The position numbers were made by a program, and so were the translations under genes. This document shows positions 52,078 to 60,921 of a DNA stretch of 64,000 nt, piece by piece (the first letter of the stretch is position 1; the number at the start of each line of letters is the position of its first letter). The notes below the pieces were generated by a model. That model saw only the letters and a list, made by a program, of their open reading frames with translations. It made no database searches and was not told where the DNA came from. The stretch covers positions 14,729 through 78,728 of the forward strand of contig SVTR01000005.1 of assembly GCA_015063685.1 (NCBI GenBank). Reading direction: 5' to 3'. This DNA is from Oscillospiraceae bacterium (GTDB lineage: Bacteria > Bacillota > Clostridia > Oscillospirales > CAG-272).

Positions 52078-54663
52078 ATGAAAAATCTGCGCAATATCTT
52101 CTCACTCCTGCTTTGTACCCTCATGATCCTCAGCCAGCTTGTGGTTGTCTCCGTTGTGGACACAGCCGCAGAGGGTGTCACGGGTGCCACTCAGATCGTC
52201 AGCGAGAACATCCACCTCAACGGCGAGGACACGGGCGTCGTCCACACCCAGATGCTCTTGCCCAAGGGCTCCAAGTACGCCCTCTACTCCGACGGCGTGC
52301 TGAACGTGGCCGAAATCATCCCCGGCTCGAATGCCGCCTTCAAGGTCATCAATCACGGCACCTACAACTGGGGCAAGGCTACCGTGGGTGACGCCGCCGT
52401 AGCCTACAATCAGGCAAACGAAAACAGCACCGTGCTGGCGGCTGTCAACGCGTCTCCCTGGCTCATGACTACCACCGACTACGACGGTGACCATGTCACC
52501 GCCACGGGACCCTCCATCAAGGGCGGTGCCGGTAGCAGTATGTCCATGGGCTTCATGATGATCGACGGTGAAATTTGGAACACGAACTGGTTCACTGACG
52601 AAAACAAAATGGACAACAAAAATTACAAGGACTGGACTGTATCGGGTCAGACCTGCTTCTACGTGCTGGATGACGGCACCTACGACATTGGTGCGGCTCC
52701 CAATCTGACCATCTCGGCTATCAATACCTCCAATGGCAAAAAGGCCGTTGTGGACGGCATCAACCGTCTCCCCGCGCCTAATTCCGTCGTTGTCTATAAC
52801 AAGCGCGCCTATAGCGAATCTTTGGCTTATGAGGACGCTTATGAGATCTATCTGGAGTGCGCTTCTACGGCCTTCGGCGTAGACGATTCGGTCACAGGTA
52901 CGGTCACCCATATTTTTGAAAGCGGTGACACGGCTGACCGCCCCGACATTGGCGAACATACCGTGGTCCTCTCTGCTCGCGGCAAAGCTATGGCAAGGTT
53001 GACGAACGGCAACTTCAAGGTTGGCGATAAGGTTTCGGTGTCTGTAACCAATAGATCCGGCTCCGCAGGCAACGCCGTCCAGATCATCGGTGGCTTCTTC
53101 ACCCTCATGGAAAACGGCAGACTGACGGGTCAGCCCACCAACCAGGATCAGTACCCCTGCTCTATCGTAGGTATCAAGGCAGATGGCTCTGCTATCCTCA
53201 TCGGCATCACCAGCCAGTATGACAAGAAATATCAGGGTAGCCGCCAGATGGATCTCCCCTCCCTCTGCAAGGAGCTTGGCTGCGTGGACGCGCTCCTCTT
53301 TGACGGCGGCGGATCCTCCACCTTCATCACCCTTGAGGAAGGTGCCTATATCCGCAGAAACGGTTGTTCCGACGGTCAACCCCGTGTACTGGGCAACAGT
53401 CTGGCCATTGTATACGACTACGAGGGAGATGACGTAAACGGCACCTATGACCGCGCTTCCCTCATAGGTCTTCTGGATGGCGAGCAGAATGACAACCGCC
53501 CCGCAGGCTACATCGCGCCTCCCGAGGTCTATGATAAGAACGCGGACGTTCTGGCATATGCCAAGGTTGACATTCCCTTTGCTTCTTCTGTTGACTGGAT
53601 CAATGGCGTAGGCCCCGACGGCACGCCTCTTGCTCCCTATACCGATCTTCCTTCCTACATGAACGTTACCTCGGGCGCGTCCCAGTCTGCTGCAGCAGAC
53701 GGTACTACGCTGACCACCGATAACGATTATCTCCTGTCCATCTCCGGCTGGGCACAGACTGCCAACGGCCAAAAGGGCTACTATTGGTCCGTAGACGGCT
53801 ATAGCTGGTATGCTTGTGTGGGCGGTGCCCTGGATGAAGCCACCGAGGCTATTACAACCACCGCTGCTGCCGTTTCCGGTTTGAACGAGCTGTACGTTTC
53901 CAACGCTCGTTTTGGCAAGATCGCCGCTGATCTTTCCGCCTATGAGGGACAAACCGTGACTCTCCGCTTTGCCGTAGCCGACGAAGAGGACAAGCTGGTG
54001 AACATCCTCACCATCAATGAATTGACCGTGGAGCATAAGCATGTGTACACTTATCCCTGCGATATCAGTTGCGATCGTTGTGACGCAATCCGCGAGCTTG
54101 AAGCTCACGTCGAATCCGTAGTCGAAGGCAAGGCTCCCACCTGTACCGAAGATGGCTTGACCGATAAAACCGTTTGCGAATACTGCGGATTGACCATGTC
54201 TGACGCATCTGTTATTCCCGCTACGGGCCACGTCTATGATCATGATTGCGATACCGACTGTAACACTTGCGGTGAGACGAGAACCACCGCCGGCCACGTG
54301 TATGACTACGAATGCGATGGGGATTGCAACATCTGCGGTGAAACCAGGGAAATCGGTGAGCACATCAACAATGACGGTGATTTCAAGTGCGACAACTGCG
54401 GTGCCGATGTGGCCGGAGAAATTCAGTCCACCGTATCTACCGAGCCTGAGACAGAACCCGCTACCGAGCCTGAGACAGAACCCGCTACCGAGCCTGCGAC
54501 CGAGCCCGCAACTGAGGCTGCGACCGAGGCTGCGACCGAGGCTGCAAGCGAAGCACAAACCGAAAAAGCATCCGGAGGATGCGGCGCCTCCGCTTCTCTG
54601 TCCGCCTTGGCTCTGACTGCTATTCTGGGCTTTGCCTTCCTTGTCAAGAAGAAGGAAGACTGA
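52078..54663 (+). CDS. Secreted NAGPA-type phosphodiester glycosidase with Cys-rich and PATE tail
   Basis: 861 residues, AAGAAAGAAGG upstream. A signal peptide (about 1-32) with no lipobox. The phosphodiester glycosidase (DUF2233/NAGPA) domain spans about 35-455, with the motif LFDGGGSSTF (about 405-415) and RVLGNSLAIVYD. A beta-rich domain follows, then Cys-rich repeats (DCDTDCNTCGETR, ECDGDCNICGETR; about 660-780), a PATEPATE spacer (about 785-828), and a C-terminal Cys-Gly, hydrophobic helix and KKKED, which looks like a wall or membrane anchor. It should cleave sugar-phosphate diesters such as teichoic-acid-like or glycolipid substrates; the actual substrate is unknown. Confidence 0.88.
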   Translation: MKNLRNIFSLLLCTLMILSQLVVVSVVDTAAEGVTGATQIVSENIHLNGEDTGVVHTQMLLPKGSKYALYSDGVLNVAEIIPGSNAAFKVINHGTYNWGKATVGDAAVAYNQANENSTVLAAVNASPWLMTTTDYDGDHVTATGPSIKGGAGSSMSMGFMMIDGEIWNTNWFTDENKMDNKNYKDWTVSGQTCFYVLDDGTYDIGAAPNLTISAINTSNGKKAVVDGINRLPAPNSVVVYNKRAYSESLAYEDAYEIYLECASTAFGVDDSVTGTVTHIFESGDTADRPDIGEHTVVLSARGKAMARLTNGNFKVGDKVSVSVTNRSGSAGNAVQIIGGFFTLMENGRLTGQPTNQDQYPCSIVGIKADGSAILIGITSQYDKKYQGSRQMDLPSLCKELGCVDALLFDGGGSSTFITLEEGAYIRRNGCSDGQPRVLGNSLAIVYDYEGDDVNGTYDRASLIGLLDGEQNDNRPAGYIAPPEVYDKNADVLAYAKVDIPFASSVDWINGVGPDGTPLAPYTDLPSYMNVTSGASQSAAADGTTLTTDNDYLLSISGWAQTANGQKGYYWSVDGYSWYACVGGALDEATEAITTTAAAVSGLNELYVSNARFGKIAADLSAYEGQTVTLRFAVADEEDKLVNILTINELTVEHKHVYTYPCDISCDRCDAIRELEAHVESVVEGKAPTCTEDGLTDKTVCEYCGLTMSDASVIPATGHVYDHDCDTDCNTCGETRTTAGHVYDYECDGDCNICGETREIGEHINNDGDFKCDNCGADVAGEIQSTVSTEPETEPATEPETEPATEPATEPATEAATEAATEAASEAQTEKASGGCGASASLSALALTAILGFAFLVKKKED
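54429..54562 (+). repeat. Tandem repeats encoding the PATEPETE/AATEA spacer
   Basis: 12- to 24-bp repeats (GAGCCTGAGACAGAACCCGC-like, then GAGGCTGCGACC-like), in frame, before the C-terminal anchor. Confidence 0.8.
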
Positions 54664-54701
54664 CGTATTGATCAACAAAATTACGAATAAGGAGTTTTAT
54701 T

Positions 54702-55064
54702 ATGTCTGTTATGGGAAAGAACGTCTGGCTGATTGCAGACGGTTATATGAGTGACACGGTCAAGGGTGAATTTGTCAGCCACGAGGCCGTTTGCGTATTG
54801 AATCTATCCGGTGAGACGGCACATATCAACATCACCCTGTACTTTGAGGATGCCGAACCTCTGCGCGGCATTCATGCCGAATGCGCTCACGAGCGTACCA
54901 ACCACATCCGTCTGGATAAGGCTGTCAACGATGAGGGCAAGACCATTCCCCGCAACAAGCCTTATGCCATTCTGGTGGAATCCGATCAGCCCATTGTGGT
55001 ACAATGCTCACGCCTTGACGTTTCTCAGCCCGAATACGCGCTGATGACCACCATTGCCTATTGA
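54702..55064 (+). CDS. Sensory rhodopsin transducer (ASRT) family protein, orphan
   Basis: 120 residues, AAGGAG upstream. The whole length matches the small soluble beta-barrel family of the Anabaena sensory rhodopsin transducer: WLIADGYMS, SHEAVCVLNLSGETAHINIT, ECAHERTNHIRLD, PIVVQCSRLD and ALMTTIAY. No rhodopsin gene is nearby and the organism is probably light-independent, so the role is likely different, such as ligand or carbohydrate binding in the cytoplasm. The gene is 38 bp after the NAGPA gene. Confidence 0.85.
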   Translation: MSVMGKNVWLIADGYMSDTVKGEFVSHEAVCVLNLSGETAHINITLYFEDAEPLRGIHAECAHERTNHIRLDKAVNDEGKTIPRNKPYAILVESDQPIVVQCSRLDVSQPEYALMTTIAY

Positions 55065-55069
55065 GATAA

Positions 55070-55230
55070 GGGCATCTCTACATACTCAGCGTGCGGCGAG
55101 ATGCGAGGGATTTTTTCGTCAGACTAAACAAGAATCTGCACGCATAGTTGACCCTATGCGAAAGAATTTTGTGACGTATGGAGGAAAAAGCACCGTCATA
55201 TCGGCATGCGATGAGTTTTTAGAGATGCCC
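55070..55230 (+). mobile_element. Miniature inverted-repeat element, family B (intact copy)
   Basis: 161 bp, ends GGGCATCTCT / AGAGATGCCC, flanked by ATAA on both sides (55066-55069 and 55231-55234). Internal landmarks are TTTTTTCGTCAGACTAAA, ACGCATAGTTGACCCTATGCG and CACCGTCATA. It lies between the ASRT gene and its terminator. The rest of 55065-55450 holds the terminator and the leader of the short peptide gene. Confidence 0.9.
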
Positions 55231-55238
55231 ATAAAAGC

Positions 55239-55273
55239 AAAGAGCGCCTCTTTTCAAAGAGGCGCTCTTTTAG
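55239..55273 (+). terminator. Terminator downstream of the ASRT gene
   Basis: AAAGAGCGCCTC pairs with GAGGCGCTCTTT around TTTTCAAA, then TAGC; good stem with T/A flanks. Confidence 0.85.
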
Positions 55274-55450
55274 CTCTGTAATCAGAACGGTAATCCTTGT
55301 GGAAGTCAATGGGTATCATAACCGCGGAGCCGCCTTTGTTTCTCCGACAAAAAACAATTTCTTCTCCGCACATTTCGTACCCTTCGACATATAATGATAT
55401 TGGACAGGGGATGATCCTTCCCTTCCCATTTCATATTTTGGAGGTATACC

Positions 55451-55540
55451 ATGAATAACTGTCTGTGCAACGTGTTTGATAACAACTGGATCTGGATCCT
55501 CATCATCGCGCTGGTGCTCATCAGCTGCTGCTGCGGTTGA
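55451..55540 (+). CDS. 29-residue Cys-rich hydrophobic peptide
   Basis: Starts at ATG 55451 with GGAGG 7 nt upstream and ends at TGA 55538-55540. The N-terminus reads MNNCLCNVFDNNWIW, then a hydrophobic helix, and the end is SCCCG. Short peptides of this design (Cys-rich head, Trp-rich helix, CCC end) occur in Clostridia and resemble small spore or membrane peptides. A TATAAT-like box lies at about 55390. A strong terminator follows. Function unknown. Confidence 0.75.
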   Translation: MNNCLCNVFDNNWIWILIIALVLISCCCG

Positions 55541-55556
55541 TCCGATACTCATGCAA

Positions 55557-55592
55557 CCTAAAACGGGGTGGCCTTGGCCACCCCGTTTTGGG
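55557..55592. terminator. Bidirectional terminator
   Basis: AAAACGGGGTGGCC-TT-GGCCACCCCGTTTT: perfect 14-bp stem with A-run and T-run. Serves the short peptide gene and the convergent solute-binding gene. Confidence 0.95.
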
Positions 55593-55617
55593 CTATACGG
55601 ATTTTTTCTCCAAAAAC

Positions 55618-57069
55618 TTATTTTTTACCTTCAAAAAGCTTATCAAGACGATTTTGCGCGGCACGCTTGTTAGCCTTCATGTAAGAAGAAAAGCTGTTAT
55701 TGCCGTTCTCACACATCTTGGGCAGCATGTAAACCAGGTTATCCATGGCAGTCGAGGAATTGCAGGTAACAATACCTACGTCACTGACCACGGTATCCCA
55801 AATGATATTCAGCATATCAACATCATCAGGAGACTGTGCCACCTTGGAGCCCAACAGGTTCTCATAGAAAGCATCCTTCACAGGCTCAGAATAGTAGTTC
55901 AGCATTTCCAAAACGTCACCCACCATCTCAGGATTTTTGATAGAGGCAGGCACGCCAAGGAGACCGTTCCAGTTGAGGGTACGGTAATTTTCCTGAGCCT
56001 GATCGTACATGGGATACGGCAGAATACCGAAGTCTACCTCTTCACCCTTTAAGGTGACAAGGTTCGGAGTGGATACGAAATAGAATAGCGCGCGTCCTGT
56101 GGTGATATCTACCACGTCGGTATCCTGGTGGACGGATTTCCACATCCAGGACCAGTCCGCATTATACATATCGGTCACAGTATCAATCAAGCTAAGAACC
56201 TTCTCCGAATGATCCTCATAGGCAATGTAGAAGTGGTTATCAGCATCCTTGTCAACAATTTTCAGGTTGCTGGAGGTGACGAAATCAATCAACGGCACCC
56301 AACCCCAACCGGTGAGACCAAAGGTATCCTCAGTACCCCACGACGCATCACCCGTATTACTGCTGACAGAAGAAGCCATAGCCACGAAATTTTCCAAAGT
56401 CCACTGCTTATTACGGACAAGGTCATAGGGATTATCCAACTGATAATCCTGGCGGATCTTTTTGTTGAAGGAAATCACGTTGACGTGAGACAGGCAAAAG
56501 TCATTATAGCCTAAGAGATATTGATCGTTGATCTTGATCTCATCCATCAAATCCGAATGCCACCAGGGAGCATCCAGATTAACAGACGGCAGCTGCGACA
56601 TATCATAGAGACTGTTATTGGTGATCAGATCAGTTACACCCTGATACACATGGGTCATAACCATTTGGTAATCATCGCCGCCTGACATAACGATTCGGTT
56701 GATGTTACTTGCGTATTGAAGCCATCCACCGCCATTTTGATGCGCGAAGGTAACGCCAAGATGATCCTGGATCTTGAGCTGACGCTCGTAAACCGAATCG
56801 CTCATAGTATCACCCTCACCTTCCTCAAGGAAGTAATATTTGGTGTCAAAAGTACCGCCAACAACTACGTTGAATTCCGTATCGTAGTTCTTCACTTCAA
56901 TACCGGGGTCGTATTTGGTTTCGCCTTCACTCTCCACTTGACTGCCGGCATTTGCATCGCCGCTATCGGAAGAAGATTCATCCGGTCTACCGCAAGCCGC
57001 CACGCTGAGTAGCGTTCCGGCCAACATTAATGTGGCCAAAAAGGCCGACAGGACCCGTTTGTTTTTCAT
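55618..57069 (-). CDS. Orphan extracellular solute-binding lipoprotein (family 1-like)
   Basis: 483 residues, start ATG at 57069 after GAGGAGG. The lipobox is SVAAC (Cys26). The body resembles sugar-type solute-binding proteins (SBP_bac_1): INRIVMSGGDDYQMVMTH, PWWHSDLMDEIKINDQYLLGYNDF, VISFNKKI and a hinge-like C-terminal half with many Trp and Tyr. No permease or ATPase genes adjoin it, so it must share a transporter encoded elsewhere or act as a sensor. Own promoter at 57115-57143. Confidence 0.85.
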   Translation of the reverse strand: MKNKRVLSAFLATLMLAGTLLSVAACGRPDESSSDSGDANAGSQVESEGETKYDPGIEVKNYDTEFNVVVGGTFDTKYYFLEEGEGDTMSDSVYERQLKIQDHLGVTFAHQNGGGWLQYASNINRIVMSGGDDYQMVMTHVYQGVTDLITNNSLYDMSQLPSVNLDAPWWHSDLMDEIKINDQYLLGYNDFCLSHVNVISFNKKIRQDYQLDNPYDLVRNKQWTLENFVAMASSVSSNTGDASWGTEDTFGLTGWGWVPLIDFVTSSNLKIVDKDADNHFYIAYEDHSEKVLSLIDTVTDMYNADWSWMWKSVHQDTDVVDITTGRALFYFVSTPNLVTLKGEEVDFGILPYPMYDQAQENYRTLNWNGLLGVPASIKNPEMVGDVLEMLNYYSEPVKDAFYENLLGSKVAQSPDDVDMLNIIWDTVVSDVGIVTCNSSTAMDNLVYMLPKMCENGNNSFSSYMKANKRAAQNRLDKLFEGKK

Positions 57070-57114
57070 TGTAGAATACCTCCTCATTTTGAACAACTTT
57101 AGACTTTCGGCTGT

Positions 57115-57143
57115 ATTATATCACATTTCGGTCGTTTCGTCAA
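57115..57143 (-). promoter_or_regulatory. Promoter of the orphan solute-binding gene
   Basis: Minus strand TTGACG (57138-57143), 17 bp, TATAAT (57115-57120). Confidence 0.8.
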
Positions 57144-57198
57144 TTGGCATCTCAACAAAGTATGCGCCCTATATTTTGCCATTCTGCACAAATTCCAC

Positions 57199-57227
57199 TT
57201 GACAAAAAAGAAGGGTTGTAGTAAAAT
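57199..57227 (+). promoter_or_regulatory. Promoter of the moxR operon
   Basis: TTGACA (57199-57204), 17 bp, TAAAAT (57222-57227). Divergent to the solute-binding promoter, 55 bp away. Confidence 0.82.
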
Positions 57228-57261
57228 AATGGTAATCATTATAATGGAAAGGAATGTCCTT

Positions 57262-58233
57262 ATGGCCACTCAAATCTCTCACAATATTACCGACGTTTAC
57301 AGCAAAATCAAGGAGAACATCGGTAAAGTTATCGTTGGTAAATCCGACACCATTGACATGCTCATCGTCTCTATGCTCTGCGGCGGCCACGTGCTGTTGG
57401 AGGACGTGCCCGGTACGGGTAAGACAGTGCTGATCAAGTCTCTGGCCGCCTCGGTGTCCTGCGAATATAAGCGTATCCAGTTCACCCCCGATCTGCTTCC
57501 TTCCGACATCACCGGCGTCAACTTCTTCAACATGAAGAAGTCCGAGTTCGAGTTCGTCCCCGGTCCCATCTTCGCCAACATCGTCCTGGCCGACGAGATC
57601 AACCGCGCCACCCCCAAGACCCAGTCGGGTCTTCTCGAGTGCATGGAGGAGATCCAGGCCACCATCGACGGCAAGACCTTCAAGCTGGCCCAGCCCTTTA
57701 TGGTCATCGCTACCCAGAACCCCGTGGAGTCCATGGGTACCTTCCCCCTGCCCGAGGCCCAGCTGGACCGTTTTCTCATGAAAGGCAAGATGGAATACCC
57801 CAACCATCAGGAGGGCGTGGACATTCTCGCCCGCTTTGACAAGGACAGCCCCCTGGACACTCTGAAGCCTGTGGTCACCGCTGAGGAACTGGTAGCCGCC
57901 ATTCAGGAGTTGCCAAAGGTCTACATCTGCCGCGAGCTCATGAGTTACATCACCTCCATCATTGAAAAAACCCGCAACTATCCCAAGGTGCTCCTGGGTG
58001 TTTCTCCCCGTGGTGCTTTGGCTCTGATGAAGGCCGCCAAGGGTTATGCGGCTATTGCCGGACGCAACTACGTCATCCCCGACGACGTCAAGCGCGCCGC
58101 TCACCCGGTTCTGGATCACCGTCTGACCCTGGAGAATGCCGCTCGTATCAAGAAGAACGCCGCCACCGAAATCATCGACGATATTCTCGGCATGGTGACC
58201 GTTCCCACAGAGGCTGTCTTTGAGGAGCGTTGA
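57262..58233 (+). CDS. MoxR-family AAA+ ATPase
   Basis: 323 residues from ATG 57262 (AAAGGAA upstream; an earlier in-frame ATG lies next to the promoter and is rejected). Walker A EDVPGTGKT (about 49-57), Walker B VLADEINR, sensor ATQNPVE and the MoxR C-terminal helical lid are intact. MoxR proteins act as chaperones for the maturation of partner proteins, usually those encoded with DUF58 as here. The stop is 2 nt before the next start. Confidence 0.94.
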   Translation: MATQISHNITDVYSKIKENIGKVIVGKSDTIDMLIVSMLCGGHVLLEDVPGTGKTVLIKSLAASVSCEYKRIQFTPDLLPSDITGVNFFNMKKSEFEFVPGPIFANIVLADEINRATPKTQSGLLECMEEIQATIDGKTFKLAQPFMVIATQNPVESMGTFPLPEAQLDRFLMKGKMEYPNHQEGVDILARFDKDSPLDTLKPVVTAEELVAAIQELPKVYICRELMSYITSIIEKTRNYPKVLLGVSPRGALALMKAAKGYAAIAGRNYVIPDDVKRAAHPVLDHRLTLENAARIKKNAATEIIDDILGMVTVPTEAVFEER

Positions 58234-58235
58234 AG

Positions 58236-59459
58236 ATGGGCTTGTTTTCAATAAACGAGGCTTTATCTGACCATCTGGCTCTGTTTGAATCTGCCGCGGG
58301 AACGGCGGTGGCCGATACCTTGGAGAAAATCGGGGATTTTCTCACCTCCCCCGCTTTCAAGGCCATCCTCATTGTGCTGGGTGTGCTCCTGGTGCTTTTC
58401 ATTCTTTTGAAAATCTACGGTGCCATGAGAGCCTCCCGCCTTTATCGCATCGAATACGAGCGAACCTTCACCGAGACAGGCGTATATGAGGGTGAAGAGG
58501 TAGAAATGGTGGAAACCATCCGCAACACAGGCTTTTTCCCTTTACTCATGGTAGACATTGAATCCTACTTTTTCAACGAGCTGGATCTCCATGAATACGA
58601 GCCTGATCCCGGCAGCACCATGCAGTACGTGATCAGCCGATTCAATTTATGGCCTTACATGCAGATCAAGCGCCACCACAAGCTGACGGCCAAGCAGAGA
58701 GGTCACTACAAGCTACAGGTAGCCACCATTTACGCCAAAAAGGCCCCCATTCCTTTGGAGGCGCCTGCGGAGCTTTACGTTTATCCCAAGGCCATTCCCT
58801 TGAATTTGCAAAACATGGCCGTGGGCCGTATGCAGGGCGAGTTTGTCAGCTTCCGTCCGCTGTATACCGATCCCTTTTCTCTGGCAGGCATCCGAGATTA
58901 TCGCTTTGGCGATCCCGTGTCCCAGATCAACTTTAAGGCCTCGGCCAGAGTTCCTATGACCGGCTTTAATGCCTCTCCTCTGAAGGTCAACGCAAGGGAT
59001 TACTGCGCCTCCCGTCGGCTCATGATCTATATGGATTTCCATTTGGCCATGGGCAGTAAGATCGACGGTAAGGAATACAATCGCCGTGCGGAACGGGGAC
59101 TTTCCTTCTGCGCCGCCCTCGTCCGTGACGCGGTCTATGGTGGCTTTGCCGTAGGCTTTGCCGCCAACTGCAAGACCATGGACGGTGAAATGTCCACACG
59201 CTTTGATTGCGATAGCAGTAACGCACACCTGGTTGATATCCTCAAGGAAATGGCCAAAATGAATCCTACAGACGGTGCCTCCTTCGCTTCCCTTCTGGAG
59301 CGTGATATCCGCGAGGGTATGCGGGACACCGAAATCATCATCATTTCCTTCGGCACTCACGAGGAGGTGCTTGACAGAATCGACACGCTGGAACAGTTCG
59401 GCAACTCGGTGCAGACCATCATTTTGGAAGACGCAGGGGAGGATAGCTATGGCGGATAA
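58236..59459 (+). CDS. DUF58 domain protein
   Basis: 407 residues, ATG at 58236 after GAGGAG. One or two N-terminal membrane helices (about 45-70), then a CARDB-like beta region, the DUF58 core with DYRFGDPVSQINFKASAR (about 218-235), and a vWA-like C-terminal half (RRLMIYMDFHLA). Typical MoxR partner; proposed roles are in cell-envelope or secreted-protein maturation. Overlaps the next gene by 11 nt. Confidence 0.9.
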   Translation: MGLFSINEALSDHLALFESAAGTAVADTLEKIGDFLTSPAFKAILIVLGVLLVLFILLKIYGAMRASRLYRIEYERTFTETGVYEGEEVEMVETIRNTGFFPLLMVDIESYFFNELDLHEYEPDPGSTMQYVISRFNLWPYMQIKRHHKLTAKQRGHYKLQVATIYAKKAPIPLEAPAELYVYPKAIPLNLQNMAVGRMQGEFVSFRPLYTDPFSLAGIRDYRFGDPVSQINFKASARVPMTGFNASPLKVNARDYCASRRLMIYMDFHLAMGSKIDGKEYNRRAERGLSFCAALVRDAVYGGFAVGFAANCKTMDGEMSTRFDCDSSNAHLVDILKEMAKMNPTDGASFASLLERDIREGMRDTEIIIISFGTHEEVLDRIDTLEQFGNSVQTIILEDAGEDSYGG

Positions 59460-60921
59460 TACAAGACGCAAGCCCATGAGCGAAAGCGAGCTCAGCGCGG
59501 CTTACACCAAAGCCTCCTATGAATTTGCCAACACCTCCGGATGGCGGGAGCTTTTATCTCTGGCAGACGATTTCCGTTTGCTGGACACCTACAAGGATTC
59601 TCCCCAGATGGTACTCAAATGTATCAAGGGGGCATCAGCGCCCGCTTATCGGGAGATCACCACCTCCTTTGAGGGACGGGACGACGTGACCGTAGAGGAA
59701 TATCGGGAAGCGGCACGCGTCATGGGCCTTATTTCGGACTACATGGATGCCCGCGAGCTCATGCGCGTATATACGGTCAGAGCCAATATTCTCACCTACG
59801 AGATGGCCACGGACATTCTTTCCAACTCTGAAACCGACACCGAGGCCATGGGACGCGCGGTAGAAATGCTTCGCACCATCAAAACCTTCCGCAATTCCCG
59901 CGATCTTTTGGAGCGCTTTGAAAAGCACTATTTCGACACCGTCTACCGCGAGGCCCTTCATCTTTTGGAAAACGGCAAGGTGTATACCGAATTTGACGAA
60001 GCCGCCGAGATGTTTGAAAAAATTTCGGTTTACTCTGACGCCAAGGAGCAGGCTGCCATCTGCCGCAAGCGTGCCAATCAGCTTCGTCCCAAGACCAAAA
60101 AGGCCAAGCCCGAAAAGGCAGCCGCAAAGACAGGAGATCAGGCTACCCGCGTGAAGCCCACGCGCCGAAAGCAGGAAAACACCGAGGCCCGTCAAAAAAA
60201 GCCCAAGGACGAGACTGTTTCGGGTGTGCTTGAGGTGTGGCGTGATATCGACAAGCGCAAATTTGCCCAGTTTCTCCTCTGGCTGGCGTTGTTCGTAGGC
60301 GCCATTGTTTTCTCGATTCAGATCAACAAGATCACCATGACCTGGATCATGGCCAACGCGGATCTGATCCGTATGCTTTGCGTCATCGCCGCAGGGCTTT
60401 CCGCGGTCATGGGGACACGGGCATTTCTGCAAATGCTGACAGCCAGCATGCGGAAAAAGCTGGCCAAAGCCGCTCTTGCATTCGGTCAGAAGCTGGCAAA
60501 GCCCTTCGTAAAGGCTGTCACCAAGCTACTCGCCAGCATTGGTATCGACATTACACGGCGGCGCCGTTTGGGCGGACGGGATGAAAAATCCATTGTCCAC
60601 ACCGAAACGGAGACCGTCAAAAAGAAAAAGAAGCGGCTCAAAAACGAGCTCAAATGGGTGGAGCAGACCAGCAATTCCGCCCGTGTACGGTTCATTTTCA
60701 TTGACTACATGATCCATCGGATCAAAAACGGCTATAAGATGCGCTATTCCATGACAACTGCCGAGATCGGCAAGGAGATCGCCATAGAGCCTGAGGAGCA
60801 GGAGCTGTTCCGAGTCTATCAAATGGCCAGGTATTCCGGCGGCAGAGCTGATGATGAAATATCCGATGCCAAGGTCAATGAGCTACGCGTTATCAACCTG
60901 AAAAAAGGAAGTGCATCATGA
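59449..60921 (+). CDS. TPR-like membrane protein with DUF4129-like C-terminus
   Basis: 490 residues, ATG at 59449 after GGGAGG within the end of the DUF58 gene. An N-terminal alpha-solenoid (about 1-205, repeated YKDS/YSDAKE-like helices) is followed by a Lys-rich linker (about 205-250), two membrane spans (about 270-320), a basic stretch (about 380-400), and a C-terminal segment (about 415-480) with ARVRFIFIDYMIHRIKNG and LFRVYQMARYSGGRA, which resembles DUF4129. DUF4129 is the usual third part of MoxR-DUF58 operons, normally fused to a transglutaminase, which is absent here. Confidence 0.75.
   Translation: MADNTRRKPMSESELSAAYTKASYEFANTSGWRELLSLADDFRLLDTYKDSPQMVLKCIKGASAPAYREITTSFEGRDDVTVEEYREAARVMGLISDYMDARELMRVYTVRANILTYEMATDILSNSETDTEAMGRAVEMLRTIKTFRNSRDLLERFEKHYFDTVYREALHLLENGKVYTEFDEAAEMFEKISVYSDAKEQAAICRKRANQLRPKTKKAKPEKAAAKTGDQATRVKPTRRKQENTEARQKKPKDETVSGVLEVWRDIDKRKFAQFLLWLALFVGAIVFSIQINKITMTWIMANADLIRMLCVIAAGLSAVMGTRAFLQMLTASMRKKLAKAALAFGQKLAKPFVKAVTKLLASIGIDITRRRRLGGRDEKSIVHTETETVKKKKKRLKNELKWVEQTSNSARVRFIFIDYMIHRIKNGYKMRYSMTTAEIGKEIAIEPEEQELFRVYQMARYSGGRADDEISDAKVNELRVINLKKGSAS

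Noticed and set aside
52102..54678. 858-codon minus-strand frame opposite the NAGPA gene
   Set aside because: Shadow of a gene with signal peptide and catalytic motif on the plus strand.
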